Source: Mageeibacillus sp. UBA5770 (lineage in GTDB: Bacteria; Bacillota_A; Clostridia; Saccharofermentanales; Saccharofermentanaceae). Taken from it: a stretch of 42,632 bases of DNA. A program made the position numbers and the translations under genes. How positions within the stretch are numbered: position 1 is the stretch's first letter; each line of letters starts with the position of its first letter. Of this stretch, positions 7,117 to 14,474 are shown piece by piece. The notes under the pieces are model-generated. The model ran no database searches and was not told where the DNA came from. It saw only the letters and a list, made by a program, of their open reading frames with translations. The DNA is taken from positions 1-42,632 of the forward strand of contig DIEQ01000015.1 in NCBI GenBank assembly GCA_002418705.1. Direction: 5' to 3'.

Positions 7117-8982
7117 TTACAAGCTGGTTCTGCATAAATTTGCAATTGACTGTGCATCCATGCCTTCTCTTTTCAAAAGCTCGGTACGGGTTCCTGCAGG
7201 AACGGGATGATCGTTAACACCAACCGAATAAAACGAAGCGCTTATGCCGGCTGATGCAAGCAGCTGCGCAACTCTTGCACTGACTCCGCTGTTAAACATA
7301 CCGTCTTCACAGCAAATGACCCTGCCGGTTTTTACTGCAGATTCAAGGATTGTTTTCTCATCAAGAGGTTTTATTCTGCGCAAATCGATAACATCGCAGA
7401 AAATGCCTTCTTTTTCCAGAATAAGGGATGCCTTATAAGCTTCGACGGCAATAAATCCTGTTGAAAGTATCGTGATATCTTTGCCTGTCCTCAAGTACTG
7501 TGCCATTGAAATCGGTATCTGTTCAAACTGCTGAAAATCAACACTTTCTGAAGCCCTGGGATAACGGATCGCGACAGGTCCGACTGCTTCTTCCACAGCA
7601 TAATGCAGCATATAGGTAAGTTCTGCGTAATCCCGCGGCGCCAGGATCTCCATGCCCGGCATGGTAAGAAGCATGGGGAGGTCATAAAGACCCTGATGCG
7701 TCTCACCGTCGGCACCGACAATACCGGCACGGTCGATGGCAAGGACGACATGAAGCTTCTGCAGGCAGATATCATGAAGTATCTGGTCAAAGCCGCGCTG
7801 CAGAAAGGTGGAGTAAAGAACGACAACCGGAATCATTCCGTTAGCTGCAAGACCTGCTGCCATAGTAAGTGCATGTCCTTCTGCAATACCGACATCAAAG
7901 AACCGGTCTTTATAGAGAGTCAGAAAAGGCTCAAGGCCTGTGCTTGATCTCATAGCGGCACACACAGCCACGACACTTTTATCTTTTTCAGCTATATCAA
8001 TAAGAGTTTTGCCAAAAACCGAAGTGAAGGTCGTGCATGCACCGTCTTCACATCCGAGTTCCACATCAAACGGGGCAACGCCATGATATTGAGAAGGTGC
8101 TGCCTCAGCATATTCATAGCCTCTGCCCTTTTGTGTGCAGACATGCAAAAGGACCGGTTCGCTTATTCCTTTTACAAAACGCAGGTAACGCAGCATATTG
8201 GGAATATTATGACCGTCAACAGGACCGTAATATCTGAACCCCAGATCTTCAAAGATGACCGGATGATTACGCCTGATAGCAAGGCGGAGTGAGTCCTTGA
8301 TGAAGGACAGGAATCTTGTAAGCGGCTTTCCAATCAGGGGAAGGTGATTCAGCAGCATCTCCGTACGATGTTTAGCCCTCATATATCCGGATGATGAGCG
8401 GACAGATGCAAGATGACGTGAAAGTGCGCCGACATTCTGATCAATGGACATCTGGTTGTCATTAAGGATAACGATCAGGTTCTCACCAAACTGGCCGGCA
8501 TCGTTTAACGCTTCATAGGCCAGACCGCCTGTGAGCGCACCGTCGCCGATGACTGCTATGACCCGTCCCTTCTCACCTTTTATATGTTTGGCACGAAGAA
8601 GGCCGAGAGCAGCGGAGATTGAAGTACTGCTGTGTCCGGTGTCAAAGAAGTCATAGGCGCTCTCTGCACGCCTGGGAAACCCCGCAATACCGTTAAGCTT
8701 GCGAAGCGTGGAAAAACGTCCCCTGCGGCCTGTCAGCAGCTTATAAGCATAGCTCTGATGCCCTACGTCCCAGACAATCTGATCTTCTTCTTCAAAATGA
8801 AATGAAGCCATGAGTGCAATTGTAAGTTCAATGACACCAAGATTAGAAGACAGATGACCTCCGTTTTGTGATACGCAGGTAATGATTTCATTACGCAGTT
8901 CATCCGCCAGGTCGCACATTTCTTTGTGAGAGTATCCGGATATTTCAGAAGGATCTTTCATTTCATCTAATTTGTTACTCAT
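7117..8982 (-). CDS. dxs: 1-deoxy-D-xylulose-5-phosphate synthase
   Basis: Dxs condenses pyruvate and glyceraldehyde 3-phosphate, using thiamine diphosphate, as the first step of the MEP isoprenoid pathway. The 621-residue protein shows VWDVGHQSYAYKLLTGR, the ThDP/Mg site GDGALTGGLAYEALND, the linker GPVDGHNI, and a transketolase C-terminal domain with RYPRA. The start is ATG at 8982, with AGGAAGAG just upstream; a TTG at 9009 in the same frame would overlap ispA and has no ribosome site. It lies 10 bases after ispA, whose product uses the downstream C5 units. Confidence 0.96.
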   Translation of the reverse strand: MSNKLDEMKDPSEISGYSHKEMCDLADELRNEIITCVSQNGGHLSSNLGVIELTIALMASFHFEEEDQIVWDVGHQSYAYKLLTGRRGRFSTLRKLNGIAGFPRRAESAYDFFDTGHSSTSISAALGLLRAKHIKGEKGRVIAVIGDGALTGGLAYEALNDAGQFGENLIVILNDNQMSIDQNVGALSRHLASVRSSSGYMRAKHRTEMLLNHLPLIGKPLTRFLSFIKDSLRLAIRRNHPVIFEDLGFRYYGPVDGHNIPNMLRYLRFVKGISEPVLLHVCTQKGRGYEYAEAAPSQYHGVAPFDVELGCEDGACTTFTSVFGKTLIDIAEKDKSVVAVCAAMRSSTGLEPFLTLYKDRFFDVGIAEGHALTMAAGLAANGMIPVVVLYSTFLQRGFDQILHDICLQKLHVVLAIDRAGIVGADGETHQGLYDLPMLLTMPGMEILAPRDYAELTYMLHYAVEEAVGPVAIRYPRASESVDFQQFEQIPISMAQYLRTGKDITILSTGFIAVEAYKASLILEKEGIFCDVIDLRRIKPLDEKTILESAVKTGRVICCEDGMFNSGVSARVAQLLASAGISASFYSVGVNDHPVPAGTRTELLKREGMDAQSIANLCRTSL

Positions 8983-8992
8983 GTTACTCTTC

Positions 8993-9907
8993 CTATTTGT
9001 CGCGCTCAAGCAGATATCTGTTGAGATCGTTCAGAAAACGTGTATCAAATCCATCTTCTTCCAGCATTACCAAAGCATGAAAGGCCTCATCCGTCTCATT
9101 TTGCAGTAATTCCCGAGCTTTATCTATTCCGTAAAGGGTTACAAATGTAGACTTTTCTTCCGCGGCATCTTTTCCTGTACTTTTTCCGAGCAGTTCCTTC
9201 GTTGAGGTGACATCCAGCAGATCGTCCTTAATTTGAAATGCAAGGCCGATATGCCCAGCAAAATCAGTCAGTTTGGATTCAAGTGAAGGTGTCTTCCCGT
9301 TTTGTACGGCAAGGTATACCGGAATAATAACAGGAGCGGTCAGGAGGCAGCCGGTCTTTTTCTGATGGAGTATGCTAAGGGTCTCATCTGAGATTCTTTT
9401 CCCTTCAGATAGAAGGTCGAGTGTCTGTCCGCCGATCATTCCGCGCGAACCTGCCATTTTTGCCATATAACAGGCAGCTTTAACTTTTGCGGGATTACCG
9501 TCAAGGGCTGCTTCAAGCATAATCTCATATGCCCGGTTCAGCAATGCATCACCGGCTAAAAGCGCAATTGCTTCAGGATATTTGACATGACATGTGGGCA
9601 TGCCTCGCCTTGTATCATCGTTATCCATGCAGGGAAGGTCATCGTGGATAAGTGAATATGTGTGAATCATTTCGATAGCGCATGCAAAAGGCATCACCTG
9701 CTCAAAGGACAGCCCGAGCATATCACTTACCGCAAGCATGAGTACCGGGCGGATTCTTTTGCCGCCTGCAAGCAGACTGTAAAGTGATGCTTCCATCGTC
9801 AGGTCGACTGACGCGTCCTCGCCGGTAAATGCCGTCGATAGAGATGCATTAATAAGATCCTGGTAACTTTTCAGCTGGTTTTCAAAAGAATAAAGTCCAG
9901 AAATCAT
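8993..9907 (-). CDS. ispA: Polyprenyl (farnesyl/geranylgeranyl) diphosphate synthase
   Basis: This is a head-to-tail isoprenyl diphosphate synthase of 304 residues. It has the first aspartate-rich motif in HDDLPCMDNDDTRRG and the second in FQIKDDLLD, both binding Mg and the substrate diphosphates. The entry GGKRIRP before the first motif is also present. Position between xseB and dxs is typical of Firmicute ispA, giving farnesyl diphosphate for undecaprenyl phosphate and related lipids. Chain length cannot be fixed from sequence alone. The start ATG is 3 bases past the xseB stop, with GAAGGAA upstream. Confidence 0.94.
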   Translation of the reverse strand: MISGLYSFENQLKSYQDLINASLSTAFTGEDASVDLTMEASLYSLLAGGKRIRPVLMLAVSDMLGLSFEQVMPFACAIEMIHTYSLIHDDLPCMDNDDTRRGMPTCHVKYPEAIALLAGDALLNRAYEIMLEAALDGNPAKVKAACYMAKMAGSRGMIGGQTLDLLSEGKRISDETLSILHQKKTGCLLTAPVIIPVYLAVQNGKTPSLESKLTDFAGHIGLAFQIKDDLLDVTSTKELLGKSTGKDAAEEKSTFVTLYGIDKARELLQNETDEAFHALVMLEEDGFDTRFLNDLNRYLLERDK

Positions 9908-9910
9908 ATA

Positions 9911-10177
9911 TTATTCCTTCTCTCCGGGTATTGCGCTGTCTTCGACGAACGGAATCTCTTTTCTCGATCCGGCGCTTTCGTCGGTCAGGATCCGGACCCG
10001 CTTTTCAATCTCTTCAAGCTGTGCGCTGCAGAGCTTGGAGAGCTGTACACCTTTCTGGAAAAGTGAAATGGACTCATCAAGTGTGCCCTCGCCTGCATCT
10101 AGCCTTCCGACTATCGCTTCAAGCTCTTTCATAGCCTCTTCAAATGACAGTTTTTCAAATTCATCAGATTGATTCAT
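9911..10177 (-). CDS. xseB: Exodeoxyribonuclease VII small subunit
   Basis: This 88-residue protein has the helical XseB pattern: SFEEAMKELEAIVGRLDAGE, then LDESISLFQKGVQL and a basic helix EKRVRIL. Several small subunits bind the large subunit XseA to form the single-strand-specific exonuclease VII. Start and the xseA stop overlap by 4 bases (ATGA), which suggests coupled translation and fixed stoichiometry. Confidence 0.95.
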   Translation of the reverse strand: MNQSDEFEKLSFEEAMKELEAIVGRLDAGEGTLDESISLFQKGVQLSKLCSAQLEEIEKRVRILTDESAGSRKEIPFVEDSAIPGEKE

Positions 10178-11388
10178 AAAGTCCTCCCTGCCTGAGTCTC
10201 TTCAGCTTTGCATCGTACGAGCCCGTCAGCAAGTTGAATATGTACGGGCTGACCGACGGTAATTTGAGTGATGGATGTAATATATGTTCCCGTGACCGGA
10301 TCTGTAGCCAGGCTATATCCGCGCGACAATACTTTAAGGGGACTTAAGGCATCGAGTGATGCAATATCCTTATCGATTCGGCGGGCTGCGCTTTCGACTC
10401 GCCGGTTCAGAGAATGTGAGAGCCTTAAGTTAAGCATATCAAGCCGCTGGTTCTCAGATTCAACACGCCTGAGCGGAGACAGAAGTGCCTTGCTTCTCGA
10501 AAGCATTATCAGACGGTTTCTTCGCACGCCCACCGAATGAAGGAGCGCCCTTGAAAGCCTGTCTGTCTGTGCATGAATTCGTGACTGCAGCTCTGACTTA
10601 AGAGGCATAACAAGTTCTGCTGCAGCCGACGGAGTCGGAGCAAGAAGGTCACTTACAAAATCACAGATCGTGAAATCTGTCTCATGACCGACTGCAGAGA
10701 TAACGGGAATATGGGAATTATATATGCTTCTCGCCAGCGATTCGTCGTTAAAGCACCACAGGTCTTCCATAGAACCGCCGCCGCGGGCAATAATAATAAC
10801 GTCAACGAGATCCGCTGCGTTAAACCATTCCACGCCTTTTTTAAGCTCGGAAGCTGCCGTCTGTCCCTGAACGGCTGACGGATAAATCAGCAGGTCAAAA
10901 TTGGGGTAACGACGGGTCAGCACATGAATGATATCGGAAATAACAGCGCCTTTCGGCGAGGTAACAACACCGATTCTCCTTGGAATCAGAGGTATCAGTT
11001 TTTTATGTGATACTGCAAAAAGACCTTCTTCTTCAAGGCGGACCTTCAAGCTTTCAAATGCCGCAAAAAGATCTCCGATCCCGTCTTTTTCCATTTCATA
11101 TACAACAAGCTGAAAACGTCCGTCACGGTCATACAGCGAAGCGCGTGCAGTGATAATAACGGACATCCCGTTTTCCGGAAGAAATGAAAAATGTGCGGCA
11201 TTCCCACGGAAAGCAACACAATTCACTTGAGACTCCTTATCTTTTAAAGAAAAGTAGTAATGACCGGAAGGGTATTTTTTGAAGCCGGAAATTTCGCCCC
11301 GGACCCGGACTGCGGCAAGTACAGGATCGGCAGCAAGAACTTCACCGACATAATGATTTAAGTCAGAGACGGTAAAGACGGCACTCAT
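10174..11388 (-). CDS. xseA: Exodeoxyribonuclease VII large subunit
   Basis: The catalytic subunit of exonuclease VII, 404 residues. An N-terminal OB-fold (VRVRGEISGFKKYPSGHYYF) binds single-stranded DNA. The catalytic domain carries the conserved block ARGGGSMEDLWCFNDE, followed by SAVGHETDFTICDFVSDLLAPTPSAAAEL, and then a long coiled-coil region rich in Arg and Leu. The gene overlaps nusB upstream and xseB downstream by 4 bases each. Confidence 0.97.
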   Translation of the reverse strand: MSAVFTVSDLNHYVGEVLAADPVLAAVRVRGEISGFKKYPSGHYYFSLKDKESQVNCVAFRGNAAHFSFLPENGMSVIITARASLYDRDGRFQLVVYEMEKDGIGDLFAAFESLKVRLEEEGLFAVSHKKLIPLIPRRIGVVTSPKGAVISDIIHVLTRRYPNFDLLIYPSAVQGQTAASELKKGVEWFNAADLVDVIIIARGGGSMEDLWCFNDESLARSIYNSHIPVISAVGHETDFTICDFVSDLLAPTPSAAAELVMPLKSELQSRIHAQTDRLSRALLHSVGVRRNRLIMLSRSKALLSPLRRVESENQRLDMLNLRLSHSLNRRVESAARRIDKDIASLDALSPLKVLSRGYSLATDPVTGTYITSITQITVGQPVHIQLADGLVRCKAEETQAGRTL

Positions 11389-11789
11389 TCCTTCTCACCC
11401 GGTTCAAGTCGTCCCAGGACTGCATTAATATATGCCTTTGATTCATCCGAACTGTAGCGCTTTGCCAAGACAACAGCTTCGCTTATCGAAACATTTGTCG
11501 GAACATCTTTTCGCATGCGGATTTCAAACGTAGCCATACGGAGAAGCACAAGGTCAACCTTCGGAAGACGTTCGATCTTCCAGCCCTTTAAAAGCGGCTC
11601 ATACAATCCGTCAAGTTCTGCGGCGTGACTAGTCACACCTGAGACAAGCTCATCAAAAAAAGCAACGTCCTCGGCCGCCAAAGGATATTCCTCGAGAAAT
11701 ATATCCCGCTGTGACACAGGATCTGATTTTCTGATTTCCATTTGATATAACAATTTAAAAGCGGACTCGCGCGCTTCTCTTCTACTCAT
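11385..11789 (-). CDS. nusB: Transcription antitermination factor NusB
   Basis: A 134-residue all-helical protein that, with NusE (S10), binds boxA RNA in rRNA antitermination. The N-terminal REARESAFKLLYQMEI and the C-terminal VSISEAVVLAKRYSSDESKAYINAVLG are characteristic of the family. It overlaps the DUF2273 gene upstream by 4 bases and xseA downstream by 4 bases. Confidence 0.95.
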   Translation of the reverse strand: MSRREARESAFKLLYQMEIRKSDPVSQRDIFLEEYPLAAEDVAFFDELVSGVTSHAAELDGLYEPLLKGWKIERLPKVDLVLLRMATFEIRMRKDVPTNVSISEAVVLAKRYSSDESKAYINAVLGRLEPGEKE

Positions 11790-12022
11790 CTAAACCTCCC
11801 CGGGGGAATCAGCTTGTCAAGAAAATTCTTAAGCATTTCCTTGTCCGAAAATAGGCGTACACCCACAAGATATCCGAACAGGGTAACAAGCAGAATAAAA
11901 AGTGTTTTGAAAAAACCAAAAATGACTAAAAGCAGGGCAAGTGCAAACCCGACCGTACCGCCTATCAATCCGGCGTTCCTGTCTTTGAGCATATCTAAAA
12001 AACGGGAAAACAATAACTTCAT
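11786..12022 (-). CDS. DUF2273 small membrane protein
   Basis: A 78-residue protein with two adjacent hydrophobic segments (residues ~20-36 and ~39-55), short charged ends and a GG turn, which matches DUF2273. Members occur next to Asp23 and AmaP genes and are thought to belong to the same envelope-associated complex; the molecular role is unknown. It follows amaP by 5 bases and overlaps nusB by 4 bases. Confidence 0.82.
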   Translation of the reverse strand: MKLLFSRFLDMLKDRNAGLIGGTVGFALALLLVIFGFFKTLFILLVTLFGYLVGVRLFSDKEMLKNFLDKLIPPGRFR

Positions 12023-12027
12023 GGCGC

Positions 12028-12579
12028 CTATCTTTCAACCTTAGCAACGATCGGTTCGACACGGCTTACTTTAACAGAAACCGATTCAACCGATATTCCG
12101 GTATAACGCTCGATATCCTTCTTAATCCTGTCCTGAACCTTGGCCATCATGGCGGGAACCTCAACATTGGAATAAAGGACAGTAATCAGATGGATTCTGA
12201 TGGCGTCATTCTTACCTGAAGAAACATGTGCCTTAGCGGATTTAATGCCTACCTGTGCGCTCTTGGCAGAATTTAAGGCGATACTTTCAATGGCATCGAC
12301 ACCTATGTCTACAAAACCGATATCTGTCTGGCGTATACGTGTCTTGCTGAGCCTGCCGGAAAGTATGGAAAAGGAGACAGCCCATATGGCAGAAATGATA
12401 ACACACAGAAGAATTGAAAACAGCACCCACTTAAAAACCGAATCGGATATGATATTCGACAGGGCTATGTTCATGAAGTTAAGGATTTCGCTGTTTAAAA
12501 AAGCATACAAAAGCAAAATAGAAATAATTGCCAGAAGAAAGGAGTAAATGACAAGTACAAATCGCACGGGCTTATTCAT
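12028..12579 (-). CDS. amaP: Alkaline shock response membrane anchor protein AmaP
   Basis: The 183-residue protein has two N-terminal membrane segments (residues ~7-27 and ~49-72) and a cytoplasmic Asp23-like domain. The segment IERYTGISVESVSVKVSRV near the end resembles the corresponding VEKYTGLVVESVDVHVCGV of the neighbouring Asp23 protein. In Staphylococcus AmaP anchors Asp23 to the membrane. Here the asp23 stop and amaP start overlap by 4 bases (ATGA), in line with a fixed pair. Confidence 0.88.
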   Translation of the reverse strand: MNKPVRFVLVIYSFLLAIISILLLYAFLNSEILNFMNIALSNIISDSVFKWVLFSILLCVIISAIWAVSFSILSGRLSKTRIRQTDIGFVDIGVDAIESIALNSAKSAQVGIKSAKAHVSSGKNDAIRIHLITVLYSNVEVPAMMAKVQDRIKKDIERYTGISVESVSVKVSRVEPIVAKVER

Positions 12580-12968
12580 ACAGAAGGCTCCTCTCTTGTA
12601 ACAACGCCGCAGACATGAACATCTACTGATTCGACGACTAAACCGGTGTATTTTTCAACATCTGCCTTCACGCGTTCCTGAATTGACCACGCTACTTCAG
12701 GAATAATCATACCATAATAAACAATAGGGAATACGGTTATGGAAACAAATCCATCATCGTTCTCATGGAAAACAACACGGGTTCCCTTGCCCTCGTGGAC
12801 AACCCCGAGGGATTCTTTCAGTGATACTCCCGAGGAAGGCTGTAATGAAGCAACACCATTAGCCTGAAGCGCTGCTTCGGCTGCATATTGGGCTACAAAG
12901 CCCTGAGACATGGAGCGTTCGCCCTTAATGGTCTCAGAAACCAGACTCTCACTCATGATGCTGTTCAC
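12576..12968 (-). CDS. Asp23/Gls24 family envelope stress response protein
   Basis: A 130-residue cytoplasmic protein of the Asp23 family. It has the alternating pattern SITVFPIVYYGMIIPEVAWSIQERVKADVEKYTGLVVESVDVHV that defines the fold. It should bind AmaP at the membrane and take part in envelope homeostasis. The start is uncertain: GTG at 12968 is only 2 bases from AAAGGA, while ATG at 12956 is 14 bases away, so the true start lies in this range. It is separated from efp by a hairpin. Confidence 0.9.
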   Translation of the reverse strand: MNSIMSESLVSETIKGERSMSQGFVAQYAAEAALQANGVASLQPSSGVSLKESLGVVHEGKGTRVVFHENDDGFVSITVFPIVYYGMIIPEVAWSIQERVKADVEKYTGLVVESVDVHVCGVVTREEPSV

Positions 12969-12990
12969 TATCCTTTCAATAATAGGAGAA

Positions 12991-13017
12991 AGCCCACAGC
13001 ATTACCGCCGGTGGGCT
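12991..13017 (-). terminator. Hairpin between efp and asp23
   Basis: AGCCCAC (12991-12997) pairs with GTGGGCT (13011-13017) across a 13-base loop. On the minus strand the stem is followed by TTTCTCCTATT, a weak U-tract, so it is probably a partial terminator or an attenuator that lowers transcription into asp23. Confidence 0.4.
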
Positions 13018-13045
13018 GAAGTTCATATATAACTCTTAAACGGGC

Positions 13046-13603
13046 TTACGCACGCTCGAGATATTCTCCTGTACGCGTATCAACACGGACGACTTCATCC
13101 TGATTTACAAAAAGAGGAACTTTGACGCTTGCGCCTGTCTCGAGAACAGCTATCTTACTTGCATTATTGGTTGTATCGCCGCGAACTCCGGGCTCACACT
13201 CAGTAATTCTAAGCTCTACTGTTATCGGAAGCTCGACTCCGAAGATCTCGCCTCTGTAGGAAAGAACCTTACAGATTGTCTCTTCTTTGAGGAACTTGAT
13301 CCCGTCGCCGATGTCGGCGGCTGCGATCGGACGCTGTTCATATGTGTTCTGATCCATAAAATAATACAGATCGCCGTCAGCATATATGAACTGCATATCA
13401 TTTCTCTCAAGAGCTGCGGACTCGAATTTCTCGTTCGGGTTGAACGATCTTTCTACGACACTTCCTGTTTTGACATTCTTAAATCTTGTACGGACAAATG
13501 CAGACCCCTTACCAGGCTTGACGTGCTGAAACTCCACTACCTGAAAGACCTGTCCATCCATTTCAAAGATTATTCCATTTCTGAAATCACCTGCGCTTAC
13601 CAT
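13046..13603 (-). CDS. efp: Translation elongation factor P
   Basis: EF-P (185 residues, the standard length) rescues ribosomes stalled at polyproline. Domain I has the loop KPGKGSAFVRTR, with Lys32 at the tip where Firmicutes often carry a modification. The C-terminal OB domain ends with KVPLFVNQDEVVRVDTRTGEYLERA. AGAGGAGA precedes the ATG. In Bacillus the spoIIIA operon lies between efp and the Asp23 homologue; it is absent here. The window itself encodes Pro/Thr-rich tails (15937-16218) that may need this factor. Confidence 0.98.
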   Translation of the reverse strand: MVSAGDFRNGIIFEMDGQVFQVVEFQHVKPGKGSAFVRTRFKNVKTGSVVERSFNPNEKFESAALERNDMQFIYADGDLYYFMDQNTYEQRPIAAADIGDGIKFLKEETICKVLSYRGEIFGVELPITVELRITECEPGVRGDTTNNASKIAVLETGASVKVPLFVNQDEVVRVDTRTGEYLERA

Positions 13604-13678
13604 AAAAGTCTCCTCTCAATATTTCCATTCCTGTGCCGCGCAGAAAAATCCGGCGGGCATAAAAATTCATGCTCACAT

Positions 13679-13707
13679 ATTTTACTTGACACATACAAGA
13701 ACCGCAA
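13679..13707 (-). promoter_or_regulatory. Promoter candidate for efp
   Basis: Minus-strand TTGCGG (13707-13702), 17 bases, TAAAAT (13684-13679), lying 76 bases upstream of the efp start. Confidence 0.55.
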
Positions 13708-13772
13708 GACTTACATGCAAAGAATCTTATACAAAACAAGGCCAATTCAAAAAAGTATTGGATGATCGATTG

Positions 13773-14273
13773 TCAAAATCCGCAAATTCTTCGTACCAAC
13801 TTCTCAAAAGGTCTTTTAAGCCTTACATAAAAGACTTCCTTTTTAGAATACGGTTCAACCAGCACAGCATAAATACCGGCACGCGTTGCTGCGACAATAT
13901 CGGTAAAAATCTGATCTCCGAAAAAGACAGCCTCTTCTTTTTTGGCACCAAGCAGGTCAAGGGCCTTAAGAATGCCGGACGGAGACGGCTTATTTGCATA
14001 TGAGATACAGGCAATCGGAATCATAGCGGCAAAATCAGCAGAACGTGTTGATTTTGCGTTGGAAACAATACAGCAGGTAAAGCCATTTTCCTGCAGCTTG
14101 CTGATAATTTCCATCGTGTAATCCGAAGGTTCATGCACGTGATCAATGGCAAGTGTATTATCAAGATCCAGCAGCGCAAATTTGAACCCCATCGAATGCA
14201 GCTTTGAAAAAGGCACATCACTCATTTTCGGGAACACCATATCAGGCTTTAGTAATTTTCCAAATCCAGCCAT
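13773..14273 (-). CDS. yqeG: YqeG family HAD-superfamily phosphatase
   Basis: The 166-residue protein shows HAD motif I as LLDLDNTLAIDH (residues ~35-46), motif II in CCIVSNAKSTR, the motif III Lys in YANKPSPSG, and motif IV in FFGDQIFTDIVAA. This spacing is that of the YqeG/HAD-IIIA group found throughout Firmicutes. The substrate is not known. ATG at 14273 has AAGGAG six bases upstream. It is a single gene, divergent from lysC. Confidence 0.92.
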   Translation of the reverse strand: MAGFGKLLKPDMVFPKMSDVPFSKLHSMGFKFALLDLDNTLAIDHVHEPSDYTMEIISKLQENGFTCCIVSNAKSTRSADFAAMIPIACISYANKPSPSGILKALDLLGAKKEEAVFFGDQIFTDIVAATRAGIYAVLVEPYSKKEVFYVRLKRPFEKLVRRICGF

Positions 14274-14307
14274 TCATGACTCCTTATTTTCTTCATTTAT
14301 CTTAAAA

Positions 14308-14337
14308 AGAATACCATGCAGCAGTACAATTACGCAA
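14308..14337 (-). promoter_or_regulatory. Promoter candidate for yqeG
   Basis: Minus-strand TTGCGT (14337-14332), 18 bases, TATTCT (14313-14308), 34 bases before the yqeG start. Confidence 0.45.
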
Positions 14338-14375
14338 ATCTATTCATTCGGATTTTGACAATCAATCTATTTTGC

Positions 14376-14405
14376 TTGTATTTGTACGGAATTACAGATT
14401 ATAAT
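14376..14405 (+). promoter_or_regulatory. Promoter candidate for lysC
   Basis: TTGTAT (14376-14381), 18 bases, perfect TATAAT (14400-14405). A TTGACA at 14355-14360 is present too but lacks a good -10 at the right distance. Confidence 0.5.
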
Positions 14406-14438
14406 TGACAGGAAAAATGCCCTAATGTTTAAATCTGT

Positions 14439-14474
14439 AAGGAGGTACGGGGATTTCCCCGGCTGAGACGTATG
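14439..14474 (+). promoter_or_regulatory. lysC ribosome binding site with an inserted hairpin
   Basis: The strong Shine-Dalgarno AAGGAGG (14439-14445) is 26 bases from the ATG at 14472, far beyond the usual 5-10. Between them CGGGG (14448-14452) and CCCCG (14457-14461) form a tight stem with an ATTT loop. No closer in-frame ATG, GTG or TTG exists; the frame is closed by a TAA just upstream. Folding of the stem would shorten the effective spacing to about 12 bases, so it may be needed for initiation or control it. Confidence 0.5.

Noticed and set aside
8983..9009. TTG start at 9009 that would lengthen Dxs by nine residues
   Set aside because: It lies inside ispA without a ribosome site; the ATG at 8982 is well placed after AGGAAGAG.
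14447..14470. TPP-riboswitch-like words (CGGGGA and GGCTGAGA) before lysC
   Set aside because: The rest of the THI element is missing and the start codon follows at once, so the match is partial and probably chance.
14274..14471. Possible lysine riboswitch before lysC
   Set aside because: None of the conserved L-box segments can be found, and the space after the promoter is too short.
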